From NCBI GenBank assembly GCA_900552795.1, contig USBB01000033.1, forward strand, positions 1 to 25,191: a stretch of DNA of 25,191 nt, given 5' to 3'. A program made the position numbers and the translations under genes. Of the stretch, positions 5,516 to 13,154 are shown in pieces. Position 1 is the first letter of the stretch, and each line of letters starts with the position of its first letter. The notes under the pieces were generated by a model. It did not search any database and was not told where the DNA came from. It saw nothing but the letters and a program-made list of their open reading frames with translations. The DNA comes from an uncultured Eubacterium sp. (lineage in GTDB: Bacteria; Bacillota; Clostridia; Lachnospirales; Lachnospiraceae).

Positions 5516-6604
5516 TTAGAATTGGTATTCCCAATCTAAAAAGCTGCTAATATGATATGACTTAATTCCTTTCTTCTCAGCCTCTCGTAAAAAGGAGATT
5601 ACATCATCCACATACACTGCGTCATCCAGATTAATATTATGACTCTTACAATACTGCAAAATCGTATCGGCCTTTGATTTATCCTCATATACTAATAGCC
5701 GCTCTTTTATCATTGGATAGTACTCATCCAGCCAAGGCTGCTTGTCCTGCATCTCTTTTTCTACCTGACAATGTCCCATTACGATATTTTCTTTTGCATT
5801 ACATGTACTTAATACTTTCTGCATGTGTCTTGATGGCTTTCTGGCCAAGAAAATGCCTTTTTCAATTTCCTGTATGCTCATTCCATTATTTGTTCCGTTT
5901 GGATCCGCAACGTGATTATTAAACCTATAAGGGGCTAACGTGCCATCAATATCCCAAAAAACATATTTATTTTGCAGATCTTTTATTAATACATTTCCGC
6001 TTATATTTTCAAATTTCTTTGTTGGTTCATCAGTGTTCATACCTAATTCTTTCATTAACACATATCGCGTTTTTCCGCCATAAAGTTTTGCAGTATTACA
6101 CACTCTAAAGCCATTGTTTTCCACAGACTTTAAAGATGCTGCATTGTCTGGAGAAATTGTACATATTGCATATTTGTAACAAGCAAGTTTGTTCAATGTT
6201 GTTAATACGAAATCAATCAGTTTTTGTTCCAGCTTGTTGCCTCTATATTCCTCCAATACCTGACATGTAACAAATTCAATGGTATTAGGCATAAATTCTT
6301 TCGAAATTCCCGTCAAATCAAATACACCGTCTCTGTTATCTTCTGGCCGTGTAAGCAATGATGCAATAATTCTATTGTTCCTTACTGCCACAGCGCAAAC
6401 CCCAGTTTTTAGCATTTGTAAATAAGTCGCAGGATTTTTGCTATATGCAAATAATTCATTATCTTTGCATTCCATTTCTTTGCCGACTGTCTGAATCAGA
6501 TTAAAAATTTCATCCAAATCATTTTCGGAAGTAAACCTTAAACTTACAGATGACTCCTTTTTCCAATTCTGTTCATCTATTGCCTCATCAATATCAAATC
6601 CCAT
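5516..6604 (-). CDS. GNAT acetyltransferase-HAD phosphatase fusion protein (362 aa)
   Basis: The protein has two domains. Residues about 20-185 form a GNAT-like N-acetyltransferase with the acetyl-CoA loop region in CQVLEEYRGNKLEQKL (about 114-129) and the late SLKSVENNGFR segment. Residues about 213-360 form a HAD-superfamily hydrolase: motif I FWDIDGT (D218, D220), a conserved lysine in EDKSKAD, and the acidic motif YVDD (D333, D334). HAD enzymes mostly remove phosphate from small molecules; the substrates of both halves are unknown. ATG 6604 (MGFDIDE) is used because GGAAAGGAAAAAG precedes it. It is monocistronic, with its own promoter and terminator. The fusion suggests two steps on one metabolite or modified nucleotide, which is inference. 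Confidence 0.8.
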   Translation of the reverse strand: MGFDIDEAIDEQNWKKESSVSLRFTSENDLDEIFNLIQTVGKEMECKDNELFAYSKNPATYLQMLKTGVCAVAVRNNRIIASLLTRPEDNRDGVFDLTGISKEFMPNTIEFVTCQVLEEYRGNKLEQKLIDFVLTTLNKLACYKYAICTISPDNAASLKSVENNGFRVCNTAKLYGGKTRYVLMKELGMNTDEPTKKFENISGNVLIKDLQNKYVFWDIDGTLAPYRFNNHVADPNGTNNGMSIQEIEKGIFLARKPSRHMQKVLSTCNAKENIVMGHCQVEKEMQDKQPWLDEYYPMIKERLLVYEDKSKADTILQYCKSHNINLDDAVYVDDVISFLREAEKKGIKSYHISSFLDWEYQF

Positions 6605-6632
6605 ATTTCTTTTTCCTTTCCACATTAATTTC

Positions 6633-6674
6633 TAAGAGTATGATTTTTCTTCTTAAGAACAAATATGGATTTCA
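6633..6674 (-). promoter_or_regulatory. Class Q promoter of the GNAT-HAD gene
   Basis: The minus strand reads AAATCCATATTTG, then after 21 nt from ATCCAT the box TCATACT. It matches the bipartite pattern found before seven minus- or plus-strand genes in this window and lies about 30 nt ahead of the start codon. Confidence 0.55.
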
Positions 6675-6697
6675 GAAATAAATGGCAAAAAAAGAAA

Positions 6698-6745
6698 CTT
6701 ATATAGAAAGCCACAAACAGACACAACTTCTATCATACTTATAAT
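6698..6745 (+). promoter_or_regulatory. Shared module R, copy C (upstream of P3)
   Basis: The plus strand reads CTTATATAGAAAG, 19 nt, CTATCATACTT, ATAATG. It is the best preserved of three copies with identical spacing. It lies about 30 nt upstream of the TTGGAC box of P3, the same arrangement as copy A and P2. Confidence 0.55.
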
Positions 6746-6770
6746 GTACCAAGAAAAATGTTCATTTATC

Positions 6771-6808
6771 TTTGGACAAAAAGACAATTGTAAATATTAT
6801 ATATGTAG
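6771..6808 (+). promoter_or_regulatory. Sigma-A-like promoter P3 of the membrane-protein operon
   Basis: The plus strand reads TTTGGACAAA, 13 nt, ATATTATATATGTAG, with TTGGAC and TATTAT 17 nt apart. The spacer half AATTGTAA is shared with P4 (23080-23117). It lies 22 nt ahead of the first gene of the long plus-strand operon. Confidence 0.8.
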
Positions 6809-6829
6809 CAGAAAGAAAGGAGGCACCGT

Positions 6830-6988
6830 ATGATTGATACAGACGAAACAGGCAGATACAAAAAGCGTACAGACTCAGATATATCAAAAACCGAGAATGA
6901 TTTAATAAATAAGATAATTATAGTTATTCTTTTTAGCATAATGTTTGTTGGAGATATTATATTAATGTATTTAGCTTACGTAAAATAA
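6830..6988 (+). CDS. Small single-span membrane protein (52 aa)
   Basis: A 52-codon frame runs from ATG 6830, 6 nt after AAAGGAGG, to TAA 6988. Residues 1-28 are charged (MIDTDETGRYKKRTDSD), and residues 29-50 form one membrane helix (IIIVILFSIMFVGDIILMYLA), so the charged end probably faces the cytoplasm. It is the first gene of the plus-strand operon. No family is recognised. Confidence 0.65.
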   Translation: MIDTDETGRYKKRTDSDISKTENDLINKIIIVILFSIMFVGDIILMYLAYVK

Positions 6989-7022
6989 AATTATACAAAT
7001 ATTATTATTGAGGTAAATATTT

Positions 7023-7208
7023 ATGAAAAATGAAAAAATAATTTTAATACTAATAATGATATACGTTTGTTTTGGATTAGGTATCATTCCAGTTATAAGT
7101 ATGCTTATTATAGGTTGTACTGGTAATTCTGTATTGGGATTATCATTATTTATACCAGTGCTGATATTAGGTATATCATTATTAGTATATGCTCTAAAAT
7201 TAAAATAG
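7023..7208 (+). CDS. Small two-span membrane protein (61 aa)
   Basis: This 61-residue protein is almost entirely hydrophobic. Two membrane helices (about 5-30 and 38-59) are separated by a short GCTGNS turn, with lysines at both ends (MKNEK..., ALKLK). A weak TGAGG lies 9 nt before the ATG. Such tiny hairpin proteins may be holin-like or regulators of membrane complexes, but nothing specific is visible. Confidence 0.6.
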   Translation: MKNEKIILILIMIYVCFGLGIIPVISMLIIGCTGNSVLGLSLFIPVLILGISLLVYALKLK

Positions 7209-7220
7209 TTATTGTCTTAA

Positions 7221-7349
7221 TTAGGAATATTTAATTTTCTTACGAACGAAGAAACCAAAGAAAAATACAAGGAACTAAAAGAGTATCATATTGATAATCT
7301 CTTACAGAAATATGTGAAATTGGAGGAAGACAATGGAACAGTTAATTAA
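7221..7349 (+). pseudogene. Possible remnant of a small soluble gene without a start codon
   Basis: An open frame after a TAA at 7218-7220 reads LGIFNFLTNEETKEKYKELKEYH and continues, in protein-like composition, to a TAA at 7347-7349, overlapping the start of the next gene. There is no ATG, GTG or TTG near its beginning, although AGGA is present. It looks like the 3' end of a decayed gene, or a peptide started from a rare codon. Confidence 0.35.
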
Positions 7350-7770
7350 TGCAGCAACACCTTATAATTATGCAATGTTAGCATTTTTATTTTTTGGTGT
7401 AGGAAGTATATGTTTTGGCATCATTATATTTATAGTTTCAGCAATGGCTGCTGGCAAAGAATTACTTATTATGCTTAATTTGGGAGGAATACTTATTATT
7501 ACAGGATTACATTTTGGTAATATTTGTAATAAATATGATGATCAGATAACGGCTATTATAAAACCTGTTATCAGTGAAAGCTATCCTAATGCAACAGACT
7601 TTTCTTATTGTATTGACAAAGGTTCTTTCACAGAAAATGATATTGAATACAAAATTCAATATAAAAAGACTGTCAGCAATGAAGAAAAACTCATTATAAC
7701 TGTTAAAGATGAACAGTCTAAAGACAAGAATGTAAAAACGCTTGATATTCCAAAAGAAAAATTAAAATAA
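7333..7770 (+). CDS. Two-span membrane protein, paralog 1 of a tandem pair (145 aa)
   Basis: Two N-terminal membrane helices (about 13-40 and 46-65) are followed by a soluble C-terminal domain with ATDFSYCIDKGSFTENDIEYKIQY and a strand-rich end (KLIITVKD...VKTLDIPKEK). A strong TTGGAGGAAG site precedes the ATG. The next gene is a tandem paralog: the first six residues, the charged soluble core and the TLDIPKE end agree, while the membrane part has diverged. The soluble domain probably faces one side of the membrane as a small sensor or scaffold. Function unknown. Confidence 0.7.
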   Translation: MEQLINAATPYNYAMLAFLFFGVGSICFGIIIFIVSAMAAGKELLIMLNLGGILIITGLHFGNICNKYDDQITAIIKPVISESYPNATDFSYCIDKGSFTENDIEYKIQYKKTVSNEEKLIITVKDEQSKDKNVKTLDIPKEKLK

Positions 7771-7792
7771 CAGAAAGCTAAAGGAGAAAACA

Positions 7793-8239
7793 ATGGAACA
7801 GTTAATTAGTGCAGCGACAATGCCTTATATTGCGTCGGCAATACTTCTCACTCTAGGCACAGCTTTTCTTGGCTCAATCCTTATATTTATTGTTGGCGGG
7901 ACAGAGAATACAAAAAAAAGAATTAAAATAATCATCGCACTGTTTATAGTTGGAATGCCCATGCTCGCTTCAGGATTTTATTGCAAAAGCATTTATGATA
8001 AATACAGCAATCAGGCCAAATCCATTGTCAAAAATGTCATTGCCAAGGAATATCCTGATGCGACAGAATTTGAATTCGAACTGGATGAGGGGGATTTTGT
8101 AGAAAACGGAATTAATTATGAATTTGAATATCAAAAAAATATCAGCGGTAAAGAAAAACTCATTGTTATTAATGATAAGCAGATAAAAACGCTTGATATT
8201 CCAAAGGAGACAAAAAATAATGAGCCCACTAACGATTAA
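7793..8239 (+). CDS. Two-span membrane protein, paralog 2 of a tandem pair (148 aa)
   Basis: This has the same layout as the preceding gene: MEQLI start, two membrane helices (about 13-35 and 45-65), then a soluble domain (AKEYPDATEFEFELDEGDFVENGINYEFEYQK, split here by mention only) and a KTLDIPKE terminus with a short polar extension. AAAGGAGAAAAC precedes ATG. The start and end of the two genes are close to identical in DNA, the middle is not, which points to duplication with later divergence or end conversion. Its 3' end overlaps the next gene by 20 nt. Function unknown. Confidence 0.7.
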   Translation: MEQLISAATMPYIASAILLTLGTAFLGSILIFIVGGTENTKKRIKIIIALFIVGMPMLASGFYCKSIYDKYSNQAKSIVKNVIAKEYPDATEFEFELDEGDFVENGINYEFEYQKNISGKEKLIVINDKQIKTLDIPKETKNNEPTND

Positions 8240-8450
8240 AGCACTCATTCTTGCTGCCGGAGTCATTCTCATGGCAATAGGATTTACGCTTAATCATTTC
8301 CACATAGGAAATAAGAATGTCAGATACATATTAACAGCAATCAGTGTCAGCATCACAGTGTTTGCACTTGTGCATCTGTCAACAGATATTGGCACTACTC
8401 TATTTGGTATAAAGGGTGTTAACGCAAGAATGCCAAAGCCGAATCCATAA
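8220..8450 (+). CDS. Two-span membrane protein (76 aa)
   Basis: ATG 8220 (MSPLTIKALILAAG) follows AAAGGAGACAAA, which lies inside the end of the previous gene, so the two are translationally coupled. Two membrane helices (about 5-22 and 34-55) flank a short polar stretch (NHFHIGNKN). The C-terminus is basic and proline-containing (RMPKPNP). No family is recognised. Confidence 0.6.
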   Translation: MSPLTIKALILAAGVILMAIGFTLNHFHIGNKNVRYILTAISVSITVFALVHLSTDIGTTLFGIKGVNARMPKPNP

Positions 8451-8455
8451 GAAAA

Positions 8456-8640
8456 ATGTCTACTAAAGTAGATTAGCAGGTGCGATACTGGTAATATTAG
8501 GAAAACTGGGAGTCATTCCAAACATTGAATATTCAAATATGGTGGGACAATCCGTCAGCACATTAGAGGCTGCCTACACGTTGGCAGTATTCATGCAGAT
8601 TATGGGGATAATCCTCATAATCGTTCGATCAAAAGAATGA
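8456..8640 (+). pseudogene. Frameshifted two-span membrane protein
   Basis: ATG 8456 opens MSTKVD and stops at a TAG after six codons. One base out of register the frame continues LAGAILVILGKLGVIPNIEYS, then MVGQSVSTLEAAYTLAVFM and a final hydrophobic helix to TGA 8638-8640. The total length is one base short of a whole number of codons. A one-base deletion in a gene for a protein of about 61 residues with two membrane helices explains this; no convincing slippery site is present. A sequencing error is possible. Confidence 0.5.
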
Positions 8641-8674
8641 TTCGAGCGATAAATTAAGAAAGGAAGATAACATT

Positions 8675-8890
8675 ATGAATATATGGGAAACACAGTTAGG
8701 CTATGATCTCGTTCACGCACTCATCAGTAAGTTATCTGAAAAAGAAACAACGCAAAAGAGCAAAATGTACTACAGTGCGCAGGAAGCAGAGTCAGAAATT
8801 AACACGGAAATCAAAAATAATAATGCAAGAGTTTTATCTGTAACAGCCGTTGGCGAATGCGTATTGGTTGTATACGAAATGCCGGCATGA
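8675..8890 (+). CDS. Hypothetical soluble protein (71 aa)
   Basis: A 71-residue protein starts behind AAAGGAAGATAAC. An N-terminal helix (WETQLGYDLVHALISKLSEKETT) is followed by a charged helix (AQEAESEINTEIKNNNARV) and two strands (VLSVTAVGECVLVVYEM). It is one of the few soluble products of the plus-strand operon. No family is recognised. Confidence 0.55.
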   Translation: MNIWETQLGYDLVHALISKLSEKETTQKSKMYYSAQEAESEINTEIKNNNARVLSVTAVGECVLVVYEMPA

Positions 8891-8903
8891 GGAGGGTCCT
8901 TAA

Positions 8904-9470
8904 ATGAGTAATCCAGAATTTAAAGTAATATTCACAGAAACAGACAGGAATACAGCAGATAATGCAAGACAATATTACGAGGGAAAGCACAAAAAATACG
9001 AAGAAATATTAAACGTAGCAGATTACATTTGTCTCATTTCTGCGCTTTTTTTTATCATACCTATAATATTAACAATAACTTATTTCAAAATGGAAACGTC
9101 AAAGTTTCCTATCAATGTTATGGGATTAGCACTTATAGTCTTCATAATCTCTTGGAGTATAAGTCTATTTCTTGAGCGTAAAGCGAACATGTATGAAATT
9201 CTTTTTGAAGAACATTCAAAAATGGTTAAAGTTATGGATATAATTCTTCAGAACAGGAAATATGAGTTAAAAGCTTCCGAGTCTGGCAGCATATGGATTA
9301 ATATTTTAAATGGCTCAAAAGTAATAGACGCAATGATCATAGCACAGGCACAGGCAGAGCTGCCCCTTTGGTTGAATGTCAGCGAAATTGAAATGAAATT
9401 TACACAGACATATAACAAAAAACATGAGATTAAATGCAGCTGGCAAATCAAGCCCGTAAAATGGTATTAA
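8904..9470 (+). CDS. Two-span membrane protein with cytosolic-type ends (188 aa)
   Basis: A charged helical N-terminus (1-36, TETDRNTADNARQYYEGKHKK) precedes two membrane helices (about 38-60 and 70-90), then a soluble C-terminal domain (100-188) with a helix and a beta-rich end (SEIEMKFTQTYNKKHEIKCSW). GAGGAGGGTCC lies ahead of ATG, 13 nt after the previous stop. The alternation of charged ends and two close helices matches several neighbours. Function unknown. Confidence 0.6.
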   Translation: MSNPEFKVIFTETDRNTADNARQYYEGKHKKYEEILNVADYICLISALFFIIPIILTITYFKMETSKFPINVMGLALIVFIISWSISLFLERKANMYEILFEEHSKMVKVMDIILQNRKYELKASESGSIWINILNGSKVIDAMIIAQAQAELPLWLNVSEIEMKFTQTYNKKHEIKCSWQIKPVKWY

Positions 9471-9506
9471 CAGCCAGATGATAAAAAGAATAATCAAGGA
9501 GAAAAA

Positions 9507-10019
9507 ATGAAGCTACTAATTGAAATTAATGATTATGAAAAGTTAAAAAATATGGTCGAAACATTAATGGATGATAAACATCGCAAGACTAAAAACATAC
9601 TGCTTTGTGTAACAGGTCTGCCATTTTTTGCATCATTAGCCCTTATGATAAATGCAATATGTTATCAAAAAACAAATCTTATTATTATATTTTCAATACT
9701 AACCTTGATTTTCCTTTACTGTTTTGTAAATATTCTTACTGACAATGGTGCGTATTTAGTTAACATTTATAATAAAATTCAAGAAATGCAGAAAAGTTCT
9801 GACGAACAGTCATGCTTGCAGATAGAAAGCTGGATTAAATACAGCAATACTCTTGAATTTCAATATTTCGACAAAGATGGCATCATGCAGAGAATGATTA
9901 TTCCGTATGAAAAAAGATACATACACAAATATGACTACTACAAGATTGCAGGAAAACTTAATGAGAATGGGGATAATTATATTTTCTACCTGTACGAACC
10001 GTACAGAAAAAGTAATTAA
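9507..10019 (+). CDS. Two-span membrane protein, paralog A (170 aa)
   Basis: An N-terminal amphipathic segment (MKLLIEINDYEKLKNMVETL) leads to two membrane helices (about 33-53 and 58-77). A soluble domain follows with a cysteine-tryptophan strand (SCLQIESWIKY), then YFDKDGIMQRMIIPYEKRYIHKYDYYK. CAAGGAGAAAAA precedes ATG. The following gene is a tandem paralog with the same order of segments. The conserved FDKxGIMQ and IPYEKRYxH blocks probably form the core of the soluble domain. Function unknown. Confidence 0.65.
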   Translation: MKLLIEINDYEKLKNMVETLMDDKHRKTKNILLCVTGLPFFASLALMINAICYQKTNLIIIFSILTLIFLYCFVNILTDNGAYLVNIYNKIQEMQKSSDEQSCLQIESWIKYSNTLEFQYFDKDGIMQRMIIPYEKRYIHKYDYYKIAGKLNENGDNYIFYLYEPYRKSN

Positions 10020-10031
10020 GGAGGCTATTTG

Positions 10032-10574
10032 ATGAAACTGATGATTGAACTTAATTATTATGAAAGATTAAAGAATATAGCTAAAACTGCAGACAATAAA
10101 ATTCGTAAGGTTAAAAGACTGTGCTATGTATCATGCGCAATGGTTTACATATCCGTAATCGGCATGATATGTGCAATATATTTTAATAAAACAATTCTTA
10201 CCATTGTATTTTTCATATTGGCACTGCTTTTTTTATGCGGCGCTATAAAAATACTTTGCGATCCTAATGCATATTTTAAGAGGATTTGCAATATGGTCCA
10301 AAAAATGTTGGAAATTTCTGATGAGAAATCGTGTATTCAGATGGAATGCTGGACCAAAACCGATAGTCAATTTGAATGCTATTATTTCGATAAAAATGGT
10401 ATCATGCAGAAAGCAAGTATCCCATATGAAAAAAGATATATGCATAATCATGATTATTATAAAATTGTAGGAAATTTCAATGCAAAAGAAAGGAAAATAA
10501 CCAATGATACACTTATCAGCATTAATTGCTGCCACTGCTCTTCTGCTAGTGCTTATTTTGTTTGCGGTATTTAA
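10032..10574 (+). CDS. Two-span membrane protein, paralog B with a replaced C-terminus (180 aa)
   Basis: Residues 1-150 follow the preceding paralog closely (MKLMIELNYYERLKNI; two membrane helices; FDKNGIMQKASIPYEKRYMHNHDYYKIVG). After about residue 153 the frame runs 71 nt into the next gene and encodes a cysteine-rich tail (NDTLISINCCHCSS) that is simply the out-of-frame reading of that gene's signal-like start. The normal end of the gene has probably been lost by a small indel. ATG 10032 follows AAGGAGGC. Function unknown. Confidence 0.6.
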   Translation: MKLMIELNYYERLKNIAKTADNKIRKVKRLCYVSCAMVYISVIGMICAIYFNKTILTIVFFILALLFLCGAIKILCDPNAYFKRICNMVQKMLEISDEKSCIQMECWTKTDSQFECYYFDKNGIMQKASIPYEKRYMHNHDYYKIVGNFNAKERKITNDTLISINCCHCSSASAYFVCGI

Positions 10575-10914
10575 TCTCAGACAAAACAGTATCAGGAGAC
10601 AGGCAGTAATCATTAAGGCAGAATGTATTTCGGCTGAAAAAACGGGACCATTTACATATGCCATAACCTATAAATATGAAGTAAATGAACTTATCTGCCG
10701 TAAAACCTGCAAACAGATATTCTTTGCACCAAAACCCGGCGGGATGTACAGGTTAATTGTAGATAGACGCGCACTATTAATTGCTGTGCCGCTTGCAGAA
10801 ATGATAAAGTGGCTAATAATTATTATGCTGCTTATTGCGCTTACGATTATAGTAGACGTGGCGGGCATACACGAAAGACATATATACAAACTGGCACATC
10901 AGAGATGGCCGTAA
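10504..10914 (+). CDS. DUF3592-like membrane protein (136 aa)
   Basis: A first membrane helix (about 4-24) is followed by a basic, beta-rich loop (RRQAVIIKAECISAEKTG, FTYAITYKYEVNELICR, then a GGMYRLIVDRR strand) and a second helix (about 92-118). The loop-between-two-helices plan with an xYxYxVNG-like strand resembles DUF3592 proteins, as does the gene at 725-1135. AAGAAAGGAAAATAACC precedes ATG. Function unknown. Confidence 0.6.
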   Translation: MIHLSALIAATALLLVLILFAVFNLRQNSIRRQAVIIKAECISAEKTGPFTYAITYKYEVNELICRKTCKQIFFAPKPGGMYRLIVDRRALLIAVPLAEMIKWLIIIMLLIALTIIVDVAGIHERHIYKLAHQRWP

Positions 10915-10928
10915 GGAAAGGAAAACAT

Positions 10929-11702
10929 ATGATTACAGACGAACAGCTCACCCTGCTTGAAAAATACATAAAAGAAAGCAATAATATCGTATTCTTTGGC
11001 GGCGCCGGTGTTTCCACAGAAAGCGGCATACCGGACTTCAGAAGCAAGGACGGATTATATAATAATATGGGCGTAGACTTTTCAAAATACAAACCGGAAT
11101 ACTTATTGAGCTTTGCCTGTTTGTACCATGAGCCGGAAGTCTTCTTTGAATTTTACAAGCAGAAAATGGATACAAGGAAATTCAAACCAAATATCACGCA
11201 TGAAGTACTGGCAAAGCTGGAAAGAATGGGAAAGCTGTCAGCAATTGTTACTCAGAACATTGACGGTCTGCATCAGAAAGCCGGAAGCAAAACTGTGTAT
11301 GAAATCCACAGTACTACTGCCCACTGTCACTGCATGAACTGCGGCAGAGAATATGATGGCAGCTATATCTTTGACAATGATGAAAGCGTGCCTCACTGTC
11401 AGTACTACGAAGACGAAAAAGCCATTGTAAGACCTGATGTCGTATTATATGGTGAAAACCTGCCGGATCATACTGTTGTAAAAGCAATATCAGCTATTGA
11501 AAACGCAGACTGTTTGATTGTTGGCGGGACATCGCTTACAGTTTGGCTAGCAAGCACATTTCTTAATTACTTCAAGGGCGATCACCTGATAATTGTTAAC
11601 AACGAACCGCTTGACGTTCCAACTAACGAGAGAACAGATCTTATTATTACTGATACATTGGGAAATGTGTTTACAAAAATTGATGATGTGATTAAGGAGT
11701 AA
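10929..11702 (+). CDS. Sir2-family NAD-dependent protein deacylase (257 aa)
   Basis: Sirtuins use NAD to remove acyl groups from lysine, releasing nicotinamide and O-acyl-ADP-ribose. The full signature is present: the NAD motif GAGVSTESGIPDFR (about 25-38), TQNIDGLHQKAGS with N110 and D112, the catalytic histidine H127 in YEIHS, the RPDVVLYGENLP segment and GGTSLTV near 199. The zinc module is unusual: C133, C135 and C138 lie in the first knuckle, but the second has only C157, with tyrosine where the fourth cysteine normally is. ATG 10929 (MITDEQL) follows TAAGGAAAGGAAAAC. It is the only recognisable enzyme of the membrane-protein operon, 14 nt after the previous stop. A protein-modifying role in the infected or carrying cell is likely; targets are unknown. 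Confidence 0.92.
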   Translation: MITDEQLTLLEKYIKESNNIVFFGGAGVSTESGIPDFRSKDGLYNNMGVDFSKYKPEYLLSFACLYHEPEVFFEFYKQKMDTRKFKPNITHEVLAKLERMGKLSAIVTQNIDGLHQKAGSKTVYEIHSTTAHCHCMNCGREYDGSYIFDNDESVPHCQYYEDEKAIVRPDVVLYGENLPDHTVVKAISAIENADCLIVGGTSLTVWLASTFLNYFKGDHLIIVNNEPLDVPTNERTDLIITDTLGNVFTKIDDVIKE

Positions 11703-11706
11703 GAAC

Positions 11707-12381
11707 ATGGATATAAGCAACATTCCAAATGAATTTTATAAGGAAATTATTGACAAAGACGGACAGAAAATAATCTTCGATTTTAAAGACTTGGATAAGT
11801 CCAAAAAGGAATATATCAGACTTACTCAGGATGAGTATGGTAAACTGAAAGAATATGCAACGAAAAGGAAAAAGGTCAATAAGATTGATGGTATCCTTGG
11901 AATCATATTACTCGTCCTTGGTATTAGAGCTTTATTTTATACTCATTCATGGTGGTCATTATTAATTTTAGCCATAAGCCTTGTGTTCATAGCTCGAAGT
12001 ACTACTGACTACAGTACATCTCTCAGTATTTATGGATATACCTACGGTGTTGCCAAATATACGGACGTGGGTATGAGTACTTCAGATATTATCAACATTC
12101 TGGTATTAGAGAAAGAATTTTGGATAATATCAGAAATTACCGATATAGATACCAAGTCTCCTTCAAAACTTAAAGTCAATAAGGACCATATTGATTTTTT
12201 GTATGTCGATTCCTCAAAAATACCGCATACAATATCATTCAATATAAAAGGCACAACAAAAATATACTATAAAAATATAGATTATATTCTGATACGCAAT
12301 CTGATACGCGATGAAACCACTGGATTAAGCATTACTCTTCCGCTTAAATATTCCGACAGATACAAAAAGCTGGTTGAGTAG
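11707..12381 (+). CDS. Two-span membrane protein (224 aa)
   Basis: A charged N-terminal domain (1-58, with FKDLDKSKKEYIRLTQDEYGKLK) is followed by two membrane helices (about 60-78 and 81-95) and a long soluble beta-rich domain (100-224) ending SITLPLKYSDRYKKLVE. It begins 4 nt after the sirtuin stop, with AAGGAGTAAGAAC as the ribosome binding site, so its translation is coupled to the sirtuin. No family is recognised; adjacency suggests but does not prove partnership. Confidence 0.6.
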   Translation: MDISNIPNEFYKEIIDKDGQKIIFDFKDLDKSKKEYIRLTQDEYGKLKEYATKRKKVNKIDGILGIILLVLGIRALFYTHSWWSLLILAISLVFIARSTTDYSTSLSIYGYTYGVAKYTDVGMSTSDIINILVLEKEFWIISEITDIDTKSPSKLKVNKDHIDFLYVDSSKIPHTISFNIKGTTKIYYKNIDYILIRNLIRDETTGLSITLPLKYSDRYKKLVE

Positions 12382-12398
12382 GTATAGGAGAAAAATTC

Positions 12399-13130
12399 AT
12401 GACAAATATTCAGAAAGAACTTAACGAAGCAGAGGAAATGCTTAAGGATGCTATTAATGAAAAAATGGAACTACTGACACTGGTACGAAGTTTAAACACT
12501 GCAAAACCCGTAAATGAAAAGACTTGGCACAAGATCACACTGACACCACTGCGTACATCGAAAGCCGTCATGAGTGCACTAACTAAATCCATATTCCCGG
12601 ATGCTGAGAATATTGTTGTTGGCTGCAATGCCGTGCAGTTTCATTTATACGGTTTTGTGGTTCAGATACCAACAAGTATTGAAACCTGCATATATATCGA
12701 CACATCATGGTATGAGAAAACGGAAATCAAATCTTTTGAATGCTGGTCACATAATCAATACGTCTGCTTACAGAATTTCCTCGACAATAAAAGCCCGTCA
12801 ATAAGCGCAAAGGTCAGATATGTTGTTGGCAACTGGTATTCAAAGCCAATGGAACTGATAACATATCTCATGCGCCGAAAAGAAATTGAGGAAAAGTGTG
12901 ATAGAAATAAGCTTGAAGCCAAGCTCGCTGACGTAAAAGAGGCTTATGACAAATACTGCAAAACACAGGCAGAAAAAGCCCAGTTTAACCATGAGCAGAC
13001 AGAGAAAATGGCCAATGTACTGCTGCCGGAATTAAGAAAGTTTTCAAACAGATTTCTCAATGTGCGTAGCGGATGCAGCAACTCATTGGATGTTAACGAG
13101 ATACTTAAAAAAGAGGGATTTACTCTATAA
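12399..13130 (+). CDS. Coiled-coil soluble protein (243 aa)
   Basis: An N-terminal coiled coil (1-30, NIQKELNEAEEMLKDAINEK) precedes a mixed alpha/beta middle (45-150, including IVVGCNAVQFHLYGFVVQI). A second long charged helix follows (158-205, RRKEIEEKCDRNKLEAKL and onward), then a basic end. No transmembrane segment is seen. ATAGGAGAAAAATTC precedes ATG. The two coiled coils suggest an oligomeric scaffold. No family is recognised. Confidence 0.6.
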   Translation: MTNIQKELNEAEEMLKDAINEKMELLTLVRSLNTAKPVNEKTWHKITLTPLRTSKAVMSALTKSIFPDAENIVVGCNAVQFHLYGFVVQIPTSIETCIYIDTSWYEKTEIKSFECWSHNQYVCLQNFLDNKSPSISAKVRYVVGNWYSKPMELITYLMRRKEIEEKCDRNKLEAKLADVKEAYDKYCKTQAEKAQFNHEQTEKMANVLLPELRKFSNRFLNVRSGCSNSLDVNEILKKEGFTL

Positions 13131-13154
13131 ATAGAGCTTATCAGAAAGGACATT

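Noticed and set aside
10233..10664. Minus-strand frame of 143 codons opposite two plus-strand genes
   Set aside because: The plus-strand genes have paralogs and good ribosome binding sites; this frame has none and crosses a gene boundary.
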